DNA from: Clostridia bacterium
GTDB taxonomy: Bacteria > Bacillota > Clostridia > Christensenellales > Borkfalkiaceae
DNA: 22,113 nucleotides
Assembly (NCBI GenBank): GCA_017505675.1
Contig: JAFVOV010000006.1
Coordinates: 1 to 22,113, forward strand
Direction of reading: 5' to 3'
The translations under genes were made by a program, and so were the position numbers. Shown in pieces: positions 1 through 5,789 of this stretch (its first letter is position 1; each line of letters begins with the position of its first letter). The notes under the pieces are model-generated. The model saw nothing but the letters and a program-made list of their open reading frames with translations, did not search any database and was not told the DNA's origin.

Positions 1-425
1 ACTTTTACGACTGCAAAGCGCTTTTTAACTTAAACGCCGTTGCTTTAATAATTTCTTCAATAATCATAGTAACGATTATAACGCTTAACAAATTAAAGGT
101 AATTTCACTTAAAAAACCTTTTAGAATGAGCGTAAGTTTTATTTCATCAATTTCAATATTCGTATTCTTTTTGTTGCTTGCGTTTATCGTTGCGCTTGAT
201 TTTACCGCGGCGTTTACCGTTTTCCACAAAATATTTTTCGCGGGGAAAGCCAACTGGCTTTTCGACCCGCGTCGCGACGGGTTTATAAATATTTTACCAG
301 AGAACTTTTTTATGAACTGCGCTATTTTAATTGCTTCGTCTATAATAATAATTTCCATATCAATAATCGTTTATCAACTAATAAAAAAGCGTAAAAACGC
401 AAGAAAAGATGCAGAAATTGAATAA
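1..425 (+). CDS. DUF1461 / TIGR01906-type integral membrane protein, 3' part
   Basis: The reading frame is already open at the left edge (frame starting at base 3) and ends at TAA 423-425, so the gene begins outside the window. The first ATG inside, at 126, is internal: the codons before it continue a hydrophobic, Ile-rich helix ending in KKPFR. The visible part has two further hydrophobic segments, one before FTVFHKIFF and one near the C-terminus (AILIASSIIIISISIIVYQ), followed by a basic tail. The stretch FHKIFFAGKANWLFDP, then INILPENFF, matches what I know of the DUF1461 (TIGR01906) family, small polytopic membrane proteins of Firmicutes with unknown function. No terminator is visible between its stop and the promoter of the next unit, 15 bases on. 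Family assignment is from memory of the motif; the function is unknown. Confidence 0.75.
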   Translation, partial: FYDCKALFNLNAVALIISSIIIVTIITLNKLKVISLKKPFRMSVSFISSISIFVFFLLLAFIVALDFTAAFTVFHKIFFAGKANWLFDPRRDGFINILPENFFMNCAILIASSIIIISISIIVYQLIKKRKNARKDAEIE

Positions 426-439
426 ATTTTAAAATCTTA

Positions 440-468
440 TTGACAATTATTTTAAAATAGTATATATT
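440..468 (+). promoter_or_regulatory. Sigma-A promoter of the lysine-riboswitch unit
   Basis: TTGACA at 440-445 and TATATT at 463-468 are separated by exactly 17 bases. Transcription should start near 475, just before the P1 stem of the lysine riboswitch. Confidence 0.85.
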
Positions 469-475
469 AAAATAA

Positions 476-640
476 ATCATATAGAGGCGCAACCGACATT
501 ATAAACGCTTTTTAAGGGCAAATGAAAGCGCGTAAAGGGAAGGTTGCCGAAGAAAAGCCCCACCGCCCAAACAAGGTTTTTCTGGGCGAACGCAAAATAT
601 GCGTTCGACTGTCGCGGTAATCCGCGTTGCGCTATTAGAT
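476..640 (+). promoter_or_regulatory. Lysine riboswitch (L-box)
   Basis: The conserved lysine-riboswitch blocks appear in the right order: AGAGGCGCAA near 483, AAGGGAAGGTTGCCGAAG from about 535, CTGGGCGAA near 590, then GACTGTCGCGG from 607 and the closing GCGCTAT at 629-635. The 5' bases 481-484 pair with 632-635 to close P1, with further pairs outside. The 3' strand of P1 is also one arm of an antiterminator: 632-643 can pair with 657-668 over 12 bp (three G-U), which would consume the 5' arm and loop of the terminator at 653-686. Ligand-bound P1 therefore frees the terminator, so lysine should switch the transporter off. The motif match and the mutually exclusive helices are seen directly; the ligand follows from the known family. 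Confidence 0.92.
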
Positions 641-652
641 ATTTTGAGTTTT

Positions 653-686
653 TCACGGTATTTAATAGTACCGTGATTTATTTTTT
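653..686 (+). terminator. Riboswitch expression-platform terminator
   Basis: TCACGGTA (653-660) pairs perfectly with TACCGTGA (669-676) and is followed by a T-rich run. It lies before the RBS of the transporter and competes with the antiterminator 632-643/657-668. Confidence 0.88.
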
Positions 687-712
687 AAAATTTTTTTACA
701 AAGGAGAAAGTT

Positions 713-2518
713 ATGTTAAACGTAACAAAAAAACTCTCGGGTAAAGCGCTTACTACCATAATTGCCGGCGTTCTTATCCTTGCACTTCTTATCGTTGCGA
801 CGGCAACGGGCGCGGTAAACCAACTGCTTACCTGTCCCGACTGCGCAGGCGCGATATGCGAAACTTGTAACAACGCGCACGAAATTACAAGCAATGCTAT
901 GCACGTTGTTGACGGCGAACTCGTTCCCGTCGTTTTTGCCTGCCCCGACTGCTGTGGAACTTGCGGTGGCGAAGGCGTGGTTATAGGCTCATTTTGGGCG
1001 CTTCTTCCCCCGATTATTGCAATAGGTCTTGCGCTTATTACTAAAGAAGTTTATTCTTCACTATTTATAGGTATACTTTCGGGCGGAATTCTTGCAGCAA
1101 ACTTTAACCCGCTCGACACGGTTGATACCGTTATAAACACCGGTCTTATCAGCGCTGTTTCCGGTACTGCAGGTATCTTTATTTTCCTTATTGAACTTGG
1201 CATTATAGTATCGTTAGTAAATAAAGCAGGCGGTTCAAAAGCGTTTGGCGAATGGGCGCAAACCCACGTTAAAACGCGCGTTGGCGCGGCGCTTTGCACC
1301 TTCGTACTTGGCGTGCTTATATTTATTGACGACTACTTTAACTGCTTAACGGTTGGCTCTGTTATGCGCCCCGTTACCGACAAACATAAAATAAGCCGTT
1401 CTAAACTTGCATTTATAATCGACGCAACGGCAGCGCCTATATGTATGATAGCGCCTATATCAAGTTGGGCTGCGGCAGTTTCACAATACGCAGCGGACGG
1501 ACAAGGCTTAAACCTTTTCATTGCAGCAATTCCGTTTAACTTCTATTCAATACTTACGATAGTTTTCGTAGTAGCGCTTATCGTTATGAAGTTTGATTTC
1601 GGTCCTATGAGAAAACACGAAATCAACGCAATGAACGGAGATTTATTCTCTGGCTCTAAAGTTGAAGACACTAGTTATACCCCGTCTGCTAAAGGTAGGG
1701 TGTGGGACCTTTTAATCCCCATCATCTCACTTATCGTAGTAAGCGTTTTCGCTCTCGTTTACGTTGGAGGAATACTTGACGGCGAAACTTTCATTGATGC
1801 CTTTGCTAACACAGACGCAACCGTTGCTCTACCTTGGGGTGGACTTATTGCGCTAGTTATAACCATTATATATATGGCTGTTCGTGGCGTTGTTTCTTTT
1901 GGCGACTCTATGAAAAGTATTCCTGAAGGCTTTACAGCAATGCTCCCCGCAATTTTAATTTTGACCTTTGCGACTGCTCTTAAAAACGTTACGGGTGAAC
2001 TAGGCGCGGCTTTCTTCGTTGGCGACCTTATGAACGGCGCGGCGGCAAGTTTACAAAAATTCTTACCGGCTATCGTGTTTATTGTTGCTTGCTTACTTGC
2101 GTTTGCAACCGGTACGAGTTGGGGAACTTTCGGTATATTGATTCCGATAGTAGACGCAATGTTCCCTGTTGGTGGCGGTATAGGTACTGTTTGTATGTCT
2201 GCTTGCCTTGCCGGCGCGGTATGTGGCGACCATTGCTCACCCATTTCAGACACTACCATTATGAGTAGCGCAGGCGCGGAATGTGAACACTTAAACCACG
2301 TTTCAACGCAAATCCCTTACGCTGTTTACGTTGCAGTAATATCTTTCGTTTGCTTTATAGTTGCAGGGTTTATCCCCAACGCGCTTGTAATGTTACCGTT
2401 AAGCGTTGCAATTATGATAGGTTCACTTATCGTAACCAAAATTATTATGAATAAGCGCTACGCAAAAAAAGACGCTGAAAATAATACCGCTAATGCGGAA
2501 GAGCCGTCAGCGGAATAA
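713..2518 (+). CDS. NhaC-family cation/amino-acid antiporter, probable lysine transporter
   Basis: This 601-aa polytopic membrane protein belongs to the NhaC Na+/H+ antiporter superfamily. The family body begins near residue 92 (FWALLPPIIAIGLALITKEVYSSLFIGILSGG) and contains FIDDYFNCLTVGSVMRPVTDK near residues 203-223 and the Ser/Thr/Gly-rich segment TGTSWGTFGILIPI and GDHCSPISDTT typical of NhaC. The start ATG at 713 follows AAGGAG (701-706). Because a lysine riboswitch controls it and nothing else, import or exchange of lysine is more likely than housekeeping Na+/H+ exchange; riboswitch-linked NhaC paralogues have been proposed as lysine transporters. Oddity: after a first hydrophobic segment (about 13-36) comes an insert with eight cysteines at 41, 44, 49, 52, 77, 80, 81 and 84, including CPDC twice and CETC, before the conserved body starts. 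The C-terminus is a hydrophilic, Glu/Asn-rich tail. The substrate is inferred. Confidence 0.88.
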   Translation: MLNVTKKLSGKALTTIIAGVLILALLIVATATGAVNQLLTCPDCAGAICETCNNAHEITSNAMHVVDGELVPVVFACPDCCGTCGGEGVVIGSFWALLPPIIAIGLALITKEVYSSLFIGILSGGILAANFNPLDTVDTVINTGLISAVSGTAGIFIFLIELGIIVSLVNKAGGSKAFGEWAQTHVKTRVGAALCTFVLGVLIFIDDYFNCLTVGSVMRPVTDKHKISRSKLAFIIDATAAPICMIAPISSWAAAVSQYAADGQGLNLFIAAIPFNFYSILTIVFVVALIVMKFDFGPMRKHEINAMNGDLFSGSKVEDTSYTPSAKGRVWDLLIPIISLIVVSVFALVYVGGILDGETFIDAFANTDATVALPWGGLIALVITIIYMAVRGVVSFGDSMKSIPEGFTAMLPAILILTFATALKNVTGELGAAFFVGDLMNGAAASLQKFLPAIVFIVACLLAFATGTSWGTFGILIPIVDAMFPVGGGIGTVCMSACLAGAVCGDHCSPISDTTIMSSAGAECEHLNHVSTQIPYAVYVAVISFVCFIVAGFIPNALVMLPLSVAIMIGSLIVTKIIMNKRYAKKDAENNTANAEEPSAE

Positions 2519-2537
2519 ATTAAACGACTAAAATTAA

Positions 2538-2576
2538 AACCCCTGCTATGCTACTGCTGGCAGGGGTTACTTTTTT
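2538..2576 (+). terminator. Rho-independent terminator after the transporter
   Basis: AACCCCTGC (2538-2546) pairs with GCAGGGGTT (2560-2568), followed by AC and six T. It ends the lysine-controlled unit. Confidence 0.9.
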
Positions 2577-2589
2577 CAATTGGCTATGT

Positions 2590-2747
2590 CACAAAAAATG
2601 ACTGATTAGTAATTTTTACGTTTTAGCGTGAAAAATACAAAAAGGACGAGTGTTCTTGTAAGGGCGCATACCCTTTGCGGTCTGTAACCGCACAAAACAC
2701 GAAGTAATTTGCAGTATTTTTCCGCTAAAAATCAGTCAGAGTTTGTG
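2590..2747. other. 158-nt highly structured palindromic element (ncRNA or MITE-like)
   Basis: The ends fold on each other through four successive helices: CACAAA 2590-2595 with TTTGTG 2742-2747; TGACTGATT 2599-2607 with AATCAGTCA 2730-2738; TTTAGCG 2622-2628 with CGCTAAA 2723-2729; GAAAAATAC 2630-2638 with GTATTTTTC 2714-2722. That is 31 Watson-Crick pairs, with a 3x3 purine loop, a 5'-side bulge that can form its own GTAA/TTAC hairpin, and one bulged T. The apex is a multibranch: GTGTT 2650-2654 with AACAC 2696-2700, enclosing AAGGG/CCCTT (2660-2675) and TGCGGT/ACCGCA (2676-2692). It lies between convergent genes, has no ORF and no clear promoter, and the strand is undetermined. I recognise no known RNA family. 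Confidence 0.7.
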
Positions 2748-2761
2748 TTAGAGCCTTTCAA

Positions 2762-3049
2762 TTAAGAAAGTTGACTTTTAACTTTCATAAATTTATTCTT
2801 GTGTTCAGAAAGCATTGTTTCTGGCGCAGATTCTACTTCGTAATAACCGTGTTCGGTCATTTCTAAAAATACTTTCATTTGGTCTTCTACCGCGCCCGAC
2901 CAGTGTGATTTAATGAGAGTTCTAAACCCTTTGCTACACCCTTCCGTGATGGCGGTTGAATAAATTTTTACTAAACTTTTTTCCAAATTCAACATATCTT
3001 GAAGTGAATCTTTTTCATTAAGCGTAATGTCTGCTTTATAATTGCTCAT
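2762..3049 (-). CDS. CotF-like spore coat protein
   Basis: This 95-aa helical protein starts at ATG 3047-3049, preceded on the minus strand by a GGGGG Shine-Dalgarno. A longer frame reaching 3133 would overlap the preceding gene and lacks a ribosome binding site, so it was not used. The core (KDSLQDMLNLEKSLVKIYSTAITEG, then a His/Trp/Asp stretch, ending MKVKSQLS) resembles the Coat F family (PF07875), ferritin-like two-helix proteins found in endospore coats of Bacilli and Clostridia. It lies 13 bases behind another small protein of the same fold type and is surely cotranscribed with it. Expression late in sporulation is expected from the family; I did not find a convincing sporulation-sigma promoter. 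Confidence 0.75.
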   Translation of the reverse strand: MSNYKADITLNEKDSLQDMLNLEKSLVKIYSTAITEGCSKGFRTLIKSHWSGAVEDQMKVFLEMTEHGYYEVESAPETMLSEHKNKFMKVKSQLS

Positions 3050-3062
3050 TGTTAATTCCCCC

Positions 3063-3251
3063 TTACAATAAATCGAAAAGTTCGTTAAAACGCTTTTCGT
3101 GGTTGTCTGCAATTTTGCCGAACGCTTCGGCAAGCGTTTGGTCTGTTAAAATTCTTGAATATAGCCTTGCCTTTTTGCAAGCGCTTTCTTCCATTGTTAA
3201 AAGGTCGCTAATTAACCCCGCTTCTTTAGTGGTAAGCATATTCTTATCCAT
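3063..3251 (-). CDS. Small CotF-associated helical protein
   Basis: This 62-aa protein runs from ATG 3249-3251 to TAA at 3063, with a strong GGAGG (3258-3262 on the plus strand as CCTCC) six bases before the start. The sequence LTTKEAGLISDLLTMEESACKKARLYSRILTDQTLAEAF followed by NHEKRFNELFDLL forms two amphipathic helices and looks like the N-terminal half or a short paralogue of Coat F proteins, which often occur as such tandem pairs in Clostridia. It is first in a two-gene operon with the larger CotF-like gene. It probably acts in the spore coat; the family match is moderate because the protein is short. Confidence 0.7.
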   Translation of the reverse strand: MDKNMLTTKEAGLISDLLTMEESACKKARLYSRILTDQTLAEAFGKIADNHEKRFNELFDLL

Positions 3252-3371
3252 AAATACCCTCCAAAATTTTTGATAATTTTATTTTGCCCTTGCGTAGCGT
3301 TTTTATACGCGTTTTTATTTTTTAATTTGGATAACTATAAGAAATTCTAATATCAAAAGGGCGAAAAAAAG

Positions 3372-3400
3372 TTGGCAAATTTTTTAGAGCAAGATATAAT
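3372..3400 (+). promoter_or_regulatory. Sigma-A promoter of the CofE-like gene
   Basis: TTGGCA (3372-3377) and a perfect TATAAT (3395-3400) are 17 bases apart. The start should be near 3407, giving a leader of about 44 nt. Confidence 0.85.
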
Positions 3401-3450
3401 ATAACCGTTAAGCCAATAAAATAATATGGTTAAATAAAGGAGAATTAAAA

Positions 3451-4638
3451 GTGGAACGTTTTTTCGGAACAGTATCGCGCGGCGTTAGAGCCCCTATCAT
3501 TAAAAGCGGAGACGATATAGTTAAAATAGTAACCGATTCGGTTATGGCAGCATCTAAAGGTGAAGGCGTTGAATTTCACGACCGTGACGTTGTAGCAATG
3601 ACTGAAGCAATTGTTGCAAGGGCGCAAGGTAACTACGCATCTATTGAAGATATTGCAACTGACGTTAAAAACAAACTCGGCGGTGAAACTATCGGTATAA
3701 TTTTCCCTATTCTTTCACGCAACCGTTTTTCCGTTTGCCTTAAAGGCATAGCAAAAGGCGCTAAAAAAGTTGTTATTATGCTTTCTTACCCGTCTGATGA
3801 AGTGGGCAACCACCTTATTAGTCTTGATGCGCTTGATGAAAAGGGCGTAAACCCCTATACCGACGTTTTAACTGAAGAAAAATATCGCGAACTTTTCGGA
3901 TATGAAAAACATACCTTTACCGGTGTTGACTACGTTGCTTATTATAGTGAATTAGTTAAAAGCCAGGGCGCGGAATGTGAAATTATTTTTGCAAACAACC
4001 CTAAAGCAATCTTACCTTACACCAAAAACGTTCTTTGCTGTGATATTCACACTAGAGCGCGCACCAAACGTTTATTAAAAGCGGCAGGCGCAAACGTGGT
4101 TATCGGTCTTGATGAAGTGTTAAACGCACCTGTAAACGGTAGCGGATATAATGAAAACTACGGTCTTTTAGGTTCTAATAAATCTACTGAAGAATCCGTT
4201 AAACTTTTCCCGCGTGACTGCCAACCTATTGTTGACGCGATTCAGAAAAACTTACTTGAATTAACCGGCAAAAAGATAGAAGTTATGGTATATGGCGACG
4301 GCGCGTTTAAAGACCCCGTTGGTAAAATTTGGGAACTCGCAGACCCCGTTGTTTCCCCCGCGTATACTAAAGGTTTAGAAGGCACGCCAAACGAACTTAA
4401 ATTGAAATACCTTGCCGATAACGATTTTAAGGACTTAAAAGGCGACGCGCTTAAAGAAGCAATTAAGGGCGAAATTGCTAAAAAAGATTCTACCGTAGTT
4501 GGTCAAATGGGTACTACCCCAAGAAGATTGACCGACCTTATCGGTTCGCTTTGTGACTTGACTTCTGGCTCCGGCGATAAAGGAACGCCGATTATTTGGA
4601 TTCAAGGTTACTTTGATAACTACACCACCGAATATTAA
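3451..4638 (+). CDS. CofE-like protein (coenzyme F420-0:L-glutamate ligase family)
   Basis: This 395-aa protein begins with GTG at 3451, seven to eight bases after AAAGGAG (3436-3442). It is the long Firmicutes form of the PF01996 (F420 ligase) family: TVSRGVRAPII at the N-terminus, DRDVVAMTEAIVARAQGNYA near residues 44-63, GIIFPILSRNRFSVCLKGIAKG near 82-103, a long central insert, VYGDGAFKDPVGKIWELADPVVSPAY, and the C-terminal GTTPRRLTDLIGSLCDLTSGSGDKGTP. In archaea and actinobacteria CofE/FbiB adds gamma-linked glutamates to F420-0 with GTP. No other F420 gene is visible here and most Clostridia lack F420, so the substrate is probably something else. The protein looks complete and well conserved. 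It is monocistronic, with its own promoter and terminator. Confidence 0.82.
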   Translation: MERFFGTVSRGVRAPIIKSGDDIVKIVTDSVMAASKGEGVEFHDRDVVAMTEAIVARAQGNYASIEDIATDVKNKLGGETIGIIFPILSRNRFSVCLKGIAKGAKKVVIMLSYPSDEVGNHLISLDALDEKGVNPYTDVLTEEKYRELFGYEKHTFTGVDYVAYYSELVKSQGAECEIIFANNPKAILPYTKNVLCCDIHTRARTKRLLKAAGANVVIGLDEVLNAPVNGSGYNENYGLLGSNKSTEESVKLFPRDCQPIVDAIQKNLLELTGKKIEVMVYGDGAFKDPVGKIWELADPVVSPAYTKGLEGTPNELKLKYLADNDFKDLKGDALKEAIKGEIAKKDSTVVGQMGTTPRRLTDLIGSLCDLTSGSGDKGTPIIWIQGYFDNYTTEY

Positions 4639-4660
4639 GATATAACGATTAAATAAAAAT

Positions 4661-4696
4661 AAATCCGTCACTACCAAATATAGTGGCGGATTTTTT
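4661..4696 (+). terminator. Rho-independent terminator after the CofE-like gene
   Basis: AAATCCGTCACTA (4661-4673) pairs with TAGTGGCGGATTT (4681-4693) with one G-T pair, followed by T residues. Confidence 0.9.
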
Positions 4697-4710
4697 AATA
4701 AATATATTAA

Positions 4711-4834
4711 GATTACTTCGTTTGCCCGTCTTTGCTACCCCGACTCGTAATGACGACGCGTTAATTTTCCCCTTGTCATTTTGAGAAAGGCTACCTTTGC
4801 CCGACCAACTCGTAATGACAGTTTAATTTTACTA
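4711..4834. repeat. Decayed dispersed palindromic repeats before the RNA array
   Basis: The region contains two versions of a motif of the form TTTGCCCG...CTCGTAATGAC. The clearest element spans 4774-4820: TGTCATT (4774-4780) and AATGACA (4814-4820) form 7-bp inverted ends around a 33-base core. The same CTCGTAAT motif recurs in both spacers of the tandem RNA array, with the stretches ATTCGTTTG and TTTAATCTTCC (near 5110-5167 and 5457-5513). It looks like a degenerate short interspersed repeat. Nothing coding is seen in it. Confidence 0.5.
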
Positions 4835-4840
4835 AACCAC

Positions 4841-4869
4841 TTGATAAAACTTTTTTTATGTGTTATACT
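4841..4869 (+). promoter_or_regulatory. Promoter of tandem RNA unit 1
   Basis: TTGATA (4841-4846) and TATACT (4864-4869) have a 17-base spacer. The predicted start falls at about G4876, the first base of the RNA's outer stem. Confidence 0.85.
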
Positions 4870-4875
4870 ATTCGT

Positions 4876-5069
4876 GACATACAATTTAATAATATAAAAA
4901 GTGGCTAATAAAGGGAATATTATTTTCTCTTTATCAACATACTCTCATTATCGAAATTTGTTAAAAATGCAAATTCCAAATGGGAGTGCTAGCCATTTCT
5001 ATTAAATTGTATGTCAAACAACGGAGTTTGCGTTTTATGTGCGTTGACTTCGGTTGGCGCACTTTTTTT
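4876..5069 (+). ncRNA. Structured RNA, unit 1 of a three-copy tandem array
   Basis: The predicted transcript is 194 nt. The outer stem 4876-4891 pairs with 5000-5015 over 16 perfect bp; a second helix joins 4899-4907 to 4990-4998. These enclose two hairpins in a three-way junction: 4908-4916 with 4926-4934, and ACTCTCATT (4941-4949) with AATGGGAGT (4979-4987), the latter capped by a conserved apex GAAATTTG / CAAATTC. Downstream are a small AACG / CGTT hairpin and the terminator at 5039-5069. There is no ORF with a ribosome binding site. Structure is supported by comparison with units 2 and 3, where different sequences give the same helices. No known RNA family recognised. Confidence 0.85.
5039..5069 (+). 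terminator. UUCG-loop terminator of RNA unit 1
   Basis: GTGCGTTGAC (5039-5048), loop TTCG, and GTTGGCGCAC (5053-5062) form a 10-bp stem with three G-T pairs, followed by seven T. The identical hairpin ends all three units. Confidence 0.93.
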
Positions 5070-5174
5070 ATTTAAATGAAAAATAAGTAATTCACATAGA
5101 AGAAAATAGATTTATTCGTTTGTCCGACTACGCGCGTAAAACTCGTAATAACGGGTTTAATCTTCCTAAACCGC

Positions 5175-5203
5175 TTGATAAAACTTTTTTTATGTGTTAT
5201 ACT
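5175..5203 (+). promoter_or_regulatory. Promoter of tandem RNA unit 2
   Basis: TTGATA (5175-5180) and TATACT (5198-5203) are 17 bases apart, with the same spacer sequence as unit 1. The predicted start is about G5210. Confidence 0.85.
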
Positions 5204-5209
5204 AATTAT

Positions 5210-5416
5210 GCTCAACAAACTTAATATGTATAAAAGTCGGGTTTCTTTATCTTTTAAAGGGATAACTATACTCCTTTTTAAACACACTTACATTATTGAA
5301 TTTGATAAAATGCGGATTCCATGTATGTAAGTGTTAAACCCATTTCATATAAAGTTTGTTGAGCGACAAGCGGAGTCTGTGTTTTTGTGCGTTGACTTCG
5401 GTTGGCGCACTTTTTT
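5210..5416 (+). ncRNA. Structured RNA, unit 2 of the tandem array
   Basis: The predicted transcript is 207 nt. The outer stem 5210-5222 pairs with 5352-5364 (13 perfect bp), continued by ATATG 5224-5228 with CATAT 5346-5350 and GGGTTT 5239-5244 with AAACCC 5336-5341. The first hairpin uses AAAGG / CCTTT around 5256-5277. The second is a perfect 10-bp stem, ACACTTACAT (5284-5293) with ATGTAAGTGT (5325-5334), capped by GAATTTG / CGGATTC, the counterpart of the apex in the other units with G-T replacements. None of these stem sequences resembles unit 1, yet the fold is the same. It is slightly longer because of about 10 extra bases before the first hairpin. Confidence 0.85.
5387..5416 (+). terminator. 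UUCG-loop terminator of RNA unit 2
   Basis: GTGCGTTGAC (5387-5396), loop TTCG (5397-5400), GTTGGCGCAC (5401-5410) and six T: the same hairpin as in units 1 and 3. Confidence 0.93.
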
Positions 5417-5520
5417 ATTTAAATGAAAATAAGTAATTCACATAGAAGAAAATAGATTTATTCGTTTGTCCGACTGCGCGTGCAAAACTCGTAATAACGG
5501 GTTTAATCTTCCTAAACTGC

Positions 5521-5549
5521 TTGATTAAACTTTTTTTATGTGTTATACT
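5521..5549 (+). promoter_or_regulatory. Promoter of tandem RNA unit 3
   Basis: TTGATT (5521-5526) and TATACT (5544-5549) are 17 bases apart. The predicted start is about G5556. Confidence 0.85.
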
Positions 5550-5555
5550 AATTAT

Positions 5556-5750
5556 GCCAAATAAAACTAAATAATTTAAAAAGACTAACCAAAGGGATAA
5601 TTATCCTTTTTATTAACATACTCCCATTAACGAAATTTGTTAAAAATGCAAATTCCAAATGGGAGTGGTTAGTCCATCTTGTTTAGTTTTGTTTGGCGAC
5701 AACGGAGTTTGCGTTTTATGTGCGTTGACTTCGGTTGGCGCACTTTTTTT
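5556..5750 (+). ncRNA. Structured RNA, unit 3 of the tandem array
   Basis: The predicted transcript is 195 nt. The outer stem 5556-5571 pairs with 5682-5697 over 16 bp (one G-T); GACTAACC 5583-5590 pairs with GGTTAGTC 5667-5674; a hairpin around AAAGG...CCTTT spans 5591-5609; and ACTCCCATT 5620-5628 pairs with AATGGGAGT 5658-5666. The last stem is that of unit 1 with a U-G pair changed to C-G. Its outer stem is unrelated in sequence to those of units 1 and 2. Unlike them it is followed, after the terminator, by an intact ribosome binding site and a 115-codon ORF, so it could be a leader as well as an independent RNA. Confidence 0.85.
5720..5750 (+). terminator. UUCG-loop terminator of RNA unit 3
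   Basis: GTGCGTTGAC (5720-5729), TTCG, GTTGGCGCAC (5734-5743), then seven T. It lies 40 bases before the start codon of the following ORF. Confidence 0.93.
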
Positions 5751-5789
5751 ATTTAAATGAAAAATAAATTATTTACATAGGAGAAAGAT

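Noticed and set aside
544..744. 66-codon frame over the lysine riboswitch
   Set aside because: It overlaps the riboswitch and terminator and has no RBS.
1759..2259. 166-codon minus-strand frame inside the NhaC gene
   Set aside because: Antisense shadow of a clear membrane protein; composition follows the complement of the real gene and there is no RBS.
3050..3133. N-terminal extension of the CotF-like gene
   Set aside because: It would overlap the preceding gene's end and lacks an RBS; the ATG at 3049 has one.
3290..3333. Hairpin GCGTA/TACGC with T run upstream of the CofE-like promoter
   Set aside because: Short stem with no transcript known to end there on the plus strand.
5072..5287. 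71-codon minus-strand frame across RNA unit 2
   Set aside because: It runs through the terminator, the spacer and the promoter of unit 2 on the opposite strand, with no RBS or coding-like composition.
4841..5750. CRISPR array or type III toxin-antitoxin repeats
   Set aside because: The units are about 340 bases apart, each has a promoter and terminator, there is no short direct-repeat/spacer pattern, and no Cas or ToxN-like gene is present.
4876..5750. 6S RNA copies or retron RNA
   Set aside because: 6S RNA is a rod with a central bubble rather than this branched junction, and no reverse transcriptase is nearby. A covariance search could still overturn this.
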